Positions 5,268 to 9,206 of a stretch of DNA of 9,206 bases are shown piece by piece (positions within the stretch are counted from its first letter, which is position 1; each line of letters starts with the position of its first letter). This DNA comes from Nostoc sp. CHAB 5715. Lineage in GTDB: Bacteria > Cyanobacteriota > Cyanobacteriia > Cyanobacteriales > Nostocaceae. The translations under genes were made by a program, and so were the position numbers. The notes under the pieces were generated by a model. That model was not told the DNA's origin and ran no database searches. It saw only the letters and a list, made by a program, of their open reading frames with translations. The stretch lies in the NCBI RefSeq assembly GCF_020829685.1, contig NZ_JAIVFR010000197.1, forward strand, positions 1 through 9,206. The letters are read 5' to 3'.

Positions 5268-6626
5268 TTAAGTCCTACCTTGGCGGTATTTATTCCAAAA
5301 CAACAGGGGGATACCTGCTGCGACAACTAAAACACCTGCAACTGCTCCCACACCTGTATAAACCAAGCTGGAATAAAGCAAGTAACCGCAGACGGCACAA
5401 AAGAGTAATGGTGTGAAAGGATAAAATGGCACACGGAATGGGCGCACTATGTGGGGTTCGCGGATTCGCAATACTAGCAGTGATATGCCGGAAAGCAAGA
5501 AGAAGAACCAAAATATCGGGGCGGTGTAATCGACCATTGTTTCAAAGCCTTTGCGGGTAAGCGTGCCTAAAAAAACCAGTGCTAAGGCGATCGCAGCTTG
5601 CAATAATAAGGCATGGGTAGGACTACTAGGACGTTGTTCCCAGCGTCCCATAAAACCAAATAGCGAAAAATCCTGTCCCAGTGCGAAATTGGTACGCGCT
5701 CCGGTAAAGATTGTGGCGTTGGTTGCTCCCAAAGTAGCGATCGCAATCAATACACTGATAAACAAGGCTCCTGGTGCGCCCCAAATAGAGCGCATTAAAT
5801 CTGCGGCTACTGCTTCTGACTGGGCCATGTTTGCTAATCCCAGTCCCCGCAGGTAAGCCAGATTGATTAGTAAGTAAATGGCAGTGATAATGCCAATACT
5901 CCACATTAGCGATCGCACAATATTACGTCGTCCATCTTGAATTTCTGCCGAGATGTAAGCCGCTTCATTCCAACCGCCGTAAGACAGCAGTACAAACACC
6001 ATCGCCAGTCCCCACGTTCCTGATGATGCAGATTCTACAGGAACGGCAGAATTAGGAATGGCGGTAAGCCCAAAAATTACTACCAGCAACAAACCCAGAA
6101 CTTTCGCAGCACTCAGCAAGTTTTGTGTCCTGCTACTTACCCGCAAACCGATGATGTTCAAAGCAGTTAAAAGTGCGATCGCTATGGCTGCATAGATAGA
6201 AGACGAAAACGTTCCTAGCCGCCATATCTGAGAAACATAATCGCCAAAAACAAATGCTAACAGAGCAATAGAACCAGTTTGAATCACTGTCATCCGCGCC
6301 CAGGCAAATAAAAAGGCGACTCTTTGCCCGAATGCACGTTTCAAATAATAGTAAGCACCACCAACATCGGGATAGACAGTGGCTAACTCTGCATAGCACA
6401 GCGCTCCTACCAGAGATACCACACCACCAATTAGCCAAAAAAGCAGTACATCAGTATTACTACCTGCTTGATTTGCGACTAGAGCCGGGGTTTCAAAAAT
6501 CCCCGCCCCGATGACAACACCGATAATTAGAGCCACTGCGTCTGGTAATCTTAGGGATGGCTTGGGTGCTGCTACTTCAGTTGTTGCTGTCTGCTGAAGC
6601 AAACTGTAGTCTTTACGTCTACTCAC
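5268..6626 (-). CDS. APC-superfamily amino-acid permease
   Basis: This 452-residue inner-membrane transporter belongs to the amino acid-polyamine-organocation superfamily, probably moving an amino acid by proton symport or exchange. Evidence is a charged cytoplasmic N-terminus, then about 12 hydrophobic spans. The first span carries the substrate-backbone-binding GVVIGAGIF (36-44). CYAELATVYPDVGGAYYYL follows (77-95), and the sixth-span region reads YGGWNEAAY-SAEI (216-229). A late RVPFYPFTPLLF block (398-409) is also typical. The GGWNEAAY wording is closest to the LAT-like branch, but specificity cannot be read from sequence. The start is GTG at 6626, preceded by AAGGAAG; the overlapping ATG one frame away runs straight into TGA. 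It stands alone, with a 604-bp gap upstream and the repeat block downstream. Confidence 0.9.
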   Translation of the reverse strand: MSRRKDYSLLQQTATTEVAAPKPSLRLPDAVALIIGVVIGAGIFETPALVANQAGSNTDVLLFWLIGGVVSLVGALCYAELATVYPDVGGAYYYLKRAFGQRVAFLFAWARMTVIQTGSIALLAFVFGDYVSQIWRLGTFSSSIYAAIAIALLTALNIIGLRVSSRTQNLLSAAKVLGLLLVVIFGLTAIPNSAVPVESASSGTWGLAMVFVLLSYGGWNEAAYISAEIQDGRRNIVRSLMWSIGIITAIYLLINLAYLRGLGLANMAQSEAVAADLMRSIWGAPGALFISVLIAIATLGATNATIFTGARTNFALGQDFSLFGFMGRWEQRPSSPTHALLLQAAIALALVFLGTLTRKGFETMVDYTAPIFWFFFLLSGISLLVLRIREPHIVRPFRVPFYPFTPLLFCAVCGYLLYSSLVYTGVGAVAGVLVVAAGIPLLFWNKYRQGRT

Positions 6627-7230
6627 ATTACTTCCTTATTAGTGTTGAGTGGGGACTCGCCGCTTTGTTTCATCTTTTTTTGCACTGTTTTACCTATATC
6701 TCTATGGTTCAAAACAAATGTGACTCAAAAATGACAATCATCAGTGATATGCCTTCAAACGGGAATATCCATCTCGCCACATTCAAAGCAATCTCTTTAC
6801 AGCGATCGCTTCAATTTCTCTTGCTAGACAACATCTATGCTTTTCAGAACAATGGCAACTTAATATGAGACAAGGAACTATGTCCCAGTTCCCTGTTCAA
6901 ACCCAAATGTCCCCCATCTACCTCCGATTTTACTCAGAAATATTTACATTTTTAACTTATTTTAATTCTGGTTATAGGCTAGAAAATCTGACTCAATAAA
7001 ACGTCTTCCGTGAGTGGGATTTATACTAATCTAGAGAATGATTGACTAATAGTGGGTAATCGTGCTTTATTTTATCAAATAGCTAGAGACAGCGATCGCC
7101 TGTCTTTTTCTGTCACGTTTATCTACCTGCACCCTGATTAAGTTGAATTAATAACTAAATGAGATAAGTAGCGAAAGCGCTATATCTTCGTAATACACCA
7201 CAACAGTTCAAGATCGTACTTTCCTATTAT
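6627..7230. other. 604-bp intergenic region without a supported protein gene
   Basis: This stretch is AT-rich and has no convincing coding frame; the plus-strand frame crossing 6557-6868 begins inside the permease in antisense. It should contain the permease promoter, though I see no clear -35/-10 pair. Visible elements are two HIP1 octamers (6802-6809, 7092-7099), a small hairpin GGAACT-N7-AGTTCC (6874-6892), a plus-strand terminator-like hairpin (7087-7109) and a bulged inverted repeat (7163-7186). The last is GATA-AG-TAGCG-AAAG-CGCTA-TATC, downstream of the exonuclease-like gene but with no T-run. Confidence 0.6.
7087..7109 (+). terminator. plus-strand terminator-like hairpin with no upstream gene
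   Basis: AGACAG (7087-7092) pairs with CTGTCT (7100-7105) around the 7-base loop CGATCGC, followed by TTTTT (7105-7109). The form is that of a short intrinsic terminator reading rightwards. No plus-strand protein gene lies upstream within 6 kb, so it would serve a small RNA or be chance. The loop is formed by a HIP1 octamer. Confidence 0.35.
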
Positions 7231-7710
7231 TCAGCTTAATTTTTTAGTTTTAATCTGTCTGTAGATAGATGCAATGTTGCGGGCATCATCAATACCACGA
7301 TGGTGTGTACCTTTTAATTCTATCCCCAACTCATTGAAAGCCTGTGCCATGCCAAATTTCTTAGACACACCAAGATATTCTGAAAATTCCTCTTTGATAT
7401 TTATGTGTTCGTAACTAAAAGGATAAGGGAAATTGTGAAACGCGCAATCTTGAATAAATTGCTTTTTGTCGTAATTGCCCCAAGAACAAAAAATATGATT
7501 GGGAAATGAATAAATCCATTCTTTGAAGCGAGAAATTGCCTCTAAAAATTTTGGCGCTTCCTCAACATCTTGCTGACGAATACTAGTCAATTCGTTGCAA
7601 AAACCTGTTAGTTGGGGATGTCTCACAGGTTGAATGAATTGCTGAAACTCGGAATCAATTTCCCACGTTGCTCGATTGAGCATCACCGCACCGATTTCAA
7701 TAATTTCCAT
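7231..7710 (-). pseudogene. N-terminally truncated DEDDh 3'-5' exonuclease
   Basis: The 159 residues match the body of an RNase T/ERI-1/KapD-like exonuclease: MEIIEIGAVMLN (1-12), FCNELTSI (37-44), a WGNYDKKQF block with the Exo II Asp (about 77-85), and HRGIDDA (about 137-143), the Exo III H-x4-D. Intact relatives carry about 20-30 more residues before MEIIEIGA, including the DxE (DLEAT-like) motif that supplies two metal-binding acids. Here the in-frame codon three upstream of the ATG is TAA and another stop follows at 7735-7737. No DLE-coding stretch is visible in any minus-strand frame up to the next gene. The frame is otherwise intact, so the product may be made, but it should be inactive as a nuclease. 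It lies 47 bp downstream of the membrane-protein gene. Confidence 0.65.
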
Positions 7711-7733
7711 TTCATATTAAACTTTAATAATAA

Positions 7734-7739
7734 ATTATA
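7734..7739 (-). promoter_or_regulatory. isolated TATAAT box before the truncated exonuclease
   Basis: A consensus -10 hexamer on the minus strand lies 23 bp before the ATG at 7710, with no recognisable -35 at 16-18 bases. The region is so AT-rich that chance is a fair explanation. If active it would give a leader of roughly 16 nt. Confidence 0.25.
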
Positions 7740-7757
7740 CTTAAGGACATAGGGAAT

Positions 7758-8219
7758 TTAGACTGATGAAAAAGGTTTAACCCAACGGAGTTGGATAGCG
7801 ATATTAAGAGCGATTCCAGCCAACGTAAACCACAATACACTTTCTCCCGCCAACACCAAAAAAGGCCAAATTGTGCTATTATAATTCCAGCCAAGTTCTA
7901 TCTGAGTTAATCCCCGCACGAAGCCAAAGGCCAGTACACCACCAGCCTTGAGTTGGGGATTTTGATCTGAGCGGATGATATAGCGGTAGGTGACACCAAA
8001 TAGGAAACCAGTAAAACTTGCAACTGCACCACTCACCCACAAGTGCCAGTCAAGATCATTTTGCAGACATGCGAGTATCTGAAAATACTTTGCCAGTACG
8101 AAAGTATTCAAAAGAATAGAAAAAGCAAAAGCAAAACACACAGATAAACCCCCAATTATTCCAGCTTTCAGGGATTCTAGGCGTTCTGCCATTAGTTGAG
8201 CATCTAAAGTTGCGTTCAC
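7758..8219 (-). CDS. conserved-looking four-helix membrane protein, function unknown
   Basis: I cannot assign a function to this 153-residue protein. After a polar N-terminus (MNATLDAQLMAERLESLK) it has four probable membrane spans: about residues 19-43, 62-80, 92-106 (moderately hydrophobic) and 117-143. The loop after span 2 carries the distinctive YRYIIRSDQNPQLKAG stretch, and span 3 contains FGFVRGL. Both read as conserved blocks of a cyanobacterial integral membrane family, and I have an unverified impression of plastid-targeted plant relatives. The start is taken as GTG at 8219; an in-frame ATG at 8192 would remove nine residues. Neither has a clear ribosome site. It lies 91 bp after the kinase stop and 47 bp before the exonuclease-like gene, so it could share a transcript with the kinase. 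Confidence 0.75.
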   Translation of the reverse strand: MNATLDAQLMAERLESLKAGIIGGLSVCFAFAFSILLNTFVLAKYFQILACLQNDLDWHLWVSGAVASFTGFLFGVTYRYIIRSDQNPQLKAGGVLAFGFVRGLTQIELGWNYNSTIWPFLVLAGESVLWFTLAGIALNIAIQLRWVKPFSSV

Positions 8220-8280
8220 TCTATATAGATAGGGATTAGGTATTGGGATTTTCCTTACTCTTCAGTATGATAAATGCTAT

Positions 8281-8309
8281 AGCAGCTTTGTAATTAATTA
8301 AATGCTGCT
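8281..8309. repeat. inverted repeat between kinase and membrane-protein genes
   Basis: AGCAGC (8281-8286) and GCTGCT (8304-8309) pair around a 17-base AT-rich loop just after the kinase stop. On the minus strand no T-run follows, so it is a poor terminator; it could be an RNA 3'-end stem or chance. Confidence 0.25.
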
Positions 8310-8310
8310 T

Positions 8311-9206
8311 TTATGTGGGAATTTTGATGATAAACTCCGTTCCCACGCCTGGTTGAGAATTCACATCTAATACACCTTTGTGTTTCTCTACAACTATTTG
8401 ATATGTGATCGACAAGCCAAGTCCAGTGCCTTTCCCAACGGTTTTTGTGGTAAACAACGGCTCAAACAAGCGCTTTTTAACCCATTCAGGAATACCAATC
8501 CCATTGTCAGCAATCCGAATTACAACCAATTGTTCAGAATCTATTTCTGTTGCAATTTGAATCTGAGGAATTAGATTGCTCATTTTGCCCTGCATTATAG
8601 CTTCATCAAGGGCATCAATTGCATTTGCCAAAATGTTCATAAATACTTGATTCATCTGCCCAATATAGCAGTTTATCTCTGGTAATACTCCATAAGTTTT
8701 AATAACCTCAATGGCGGGAAGATCGCCATTAGCTTTGAGGCGGTGTTGCAAAATCATTAGTGTGCTATCTAGACCTTGGTGCAAATCAGCAGGTATTTTT
8801 GTATCAGTATCCGAGCGACAGAAGTTGCGGAGTGAATTAGAAAGGTTCTGAATTCGTTCACTTCCTACTTCGAGTGAGTTCAAAATTTTTACCATATCTT
8901 CGAGAACGAAGTTAAGTTCCAAGTCCTTAATAGCAGTGGTAATTTTGGCTGTTGGGTTTGGATACTCTTGTTCATACAGTAGGAGCAACTTAGTTACTCC
9001 TGCAACGTATTCTTGCAAGGGTGGAATATTGCTGGAAATAAAGTTGATGGGGTTGTTGATTTCATGGCCAATACCAGCGATTAACTCTCCAAGTGTTGAT
9101 AGTTTCTCTTGCTGCACTAGTTGGACTTGGGCTTGTTGCAAAGCCTTGGTGCGATCGCTAACTTGTTGTTCCAAAGATTCAGTCAAAATTACCACTGCTA
9201 TTAAGG
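8311..9206 (-). CDS. sensor histidine kinase, C-terminal part (start lies beyond the window)
   Basis: The frame is open to the right edge, so this is partial: 297 residues plus stop. A coiled-coil linker (SLEQQVSDRTKALQQAQVQL) leads into the HisKA helix pair. The phospho-accepting His is in GIGHEINNP, at about residue 47 counted from the window edge. The HATPase_c domain has the N box (NQVFMNILANAIDAL), the G1 box DNGIGIP, an F box (LFEPLFTT) and the G2 box GKGTGLGL, so all ATP-binding motifs are present and the kinase should be active. The 'LGELIAGIGHEINNPINFI' form is typical of large cyanobacterial hybrid or multisensor kinases. The sensor region and any membrane spans are outside the window. 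No response regulator gene follows, so its partner is elsewhere. The GTG at 9195 is an internal codon, not a supported start. Confidence 0.93.
   Translation of the reverse strand, partial: LIAVVILTESLEQQVSDRTKALQQAQVQLVQQEKLSTLGELIAGIGHEINNPINFISSNIPPLQEYVAGVTKLLLLYEQEYPNPTAKITTAIKDLELNFVLEDMVKILNSLEVGSERIQNLSNSLRNFCRSDTDTKIPADLHQGLDSTLMILQHRLKANGDLPAIEVIKTYGVLPEINCYIGQMNQVFMNILANAIDALDEAIMQGKMSNLIPQIQIATEIDSEQLVVIRIADNGIGIPEWVKKRLFEPLFTTKTVGKGTGLGLSITYQIVVEKHKGVLDVNSQPGVGTEFIIKIPT

Noticed and set aside
5290..6514. Several overlapping frames on both strands inside the permease gene
   Set aside because: All are alternative-frame readings of an intact transporter with a full set of family motifs; the compositions are implausible for proteins.
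6646..6657. Small inverted repeat GAGT-GGGG-ACTC in the permease leader
   Set aside because: Four-base arms are too short to distinguish from chance.
6557..6868. Plus-strand 103-codon frame crossing the permease start
   Set aside because: Its first 70 bases are antisense to the permease N-terminus and the rest is AT-rich intergenic DNA. There is no recognisable domain or ribosome site.
8380..8574. Plus-strand 64-codon frame inside the kinase
   Set aside because: It is antisense to the conserved HATPase domain and has no start signal or domain.

Overview
The window looks like chromosome of a filamentous, Nostoc-like cyanobacterium. The main evidence is at least ten exact copies of the HIP1 octamer GCGATCGC in 9.2 kb, short palindromic repeat debris of the type common in Nostocales intergenic DNA, and a bacterial neutral/alkaline invertase (GH100), a family best studied in Anabaena. 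This assignment is an inference from sequence character; no rRNA or marker gene is present.

Layout: eight of the nine recognised protein genes, including one N-terminally truncated gene, are on the minus strand. The exception is a 60-codon ribbon-helix-helix gene at the left end (292-474, +), which converges on a minus-strand pair of unrecognised genes: a coiled-coil protein (532-1005) and a 100-residue protein (1113-1415). A hairpin terminator separates those two, and a 16-bp palindrome sits directly before the start of the second. Next comes the best-defined metabolic unit, a glucose 1-dehydrogenase-like SDR (3133-3942) followed 62 bp downstream by a GH100 invertase (1667-3070). A perfect TTGACA -35 box lies upstream of the SDR. 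Together the two enzymes could split sucrose and oxidise the released glucose.

Upstream of that unit, beyond an intrinsic terminator and a cluster of repeat hairpins, is a lipoprotein-type class I methyltransferase (4306-5013) with a duplicated Pro/Thr/Gln linker. A block of palindromic repeats (about 5131-5253) separates it from an APC-family amino-acid permease (5268-6626). A 604-bp stretch without a supported protein gene follows (6627-7230); it holds a plus-strand terminator-like hairpin with no gene to serve.

The right end carries a DEDDh exonuclease-like gene that lacks its N-terminal catalytic motif (7231-7710), a four-helix membrane protein of unknown function (7758-8219), and the C-terminal part of a histidine kinase that runs off the window (8311-9206).

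No tRNA, rRNA, CRISPR array, transposase or complete mobile element was seen. The most interesting points are the dehydrogenase-invertase pairing, the apparently exported SAM-dependent methyltransferase, and the exonuclease without its DxE motif.
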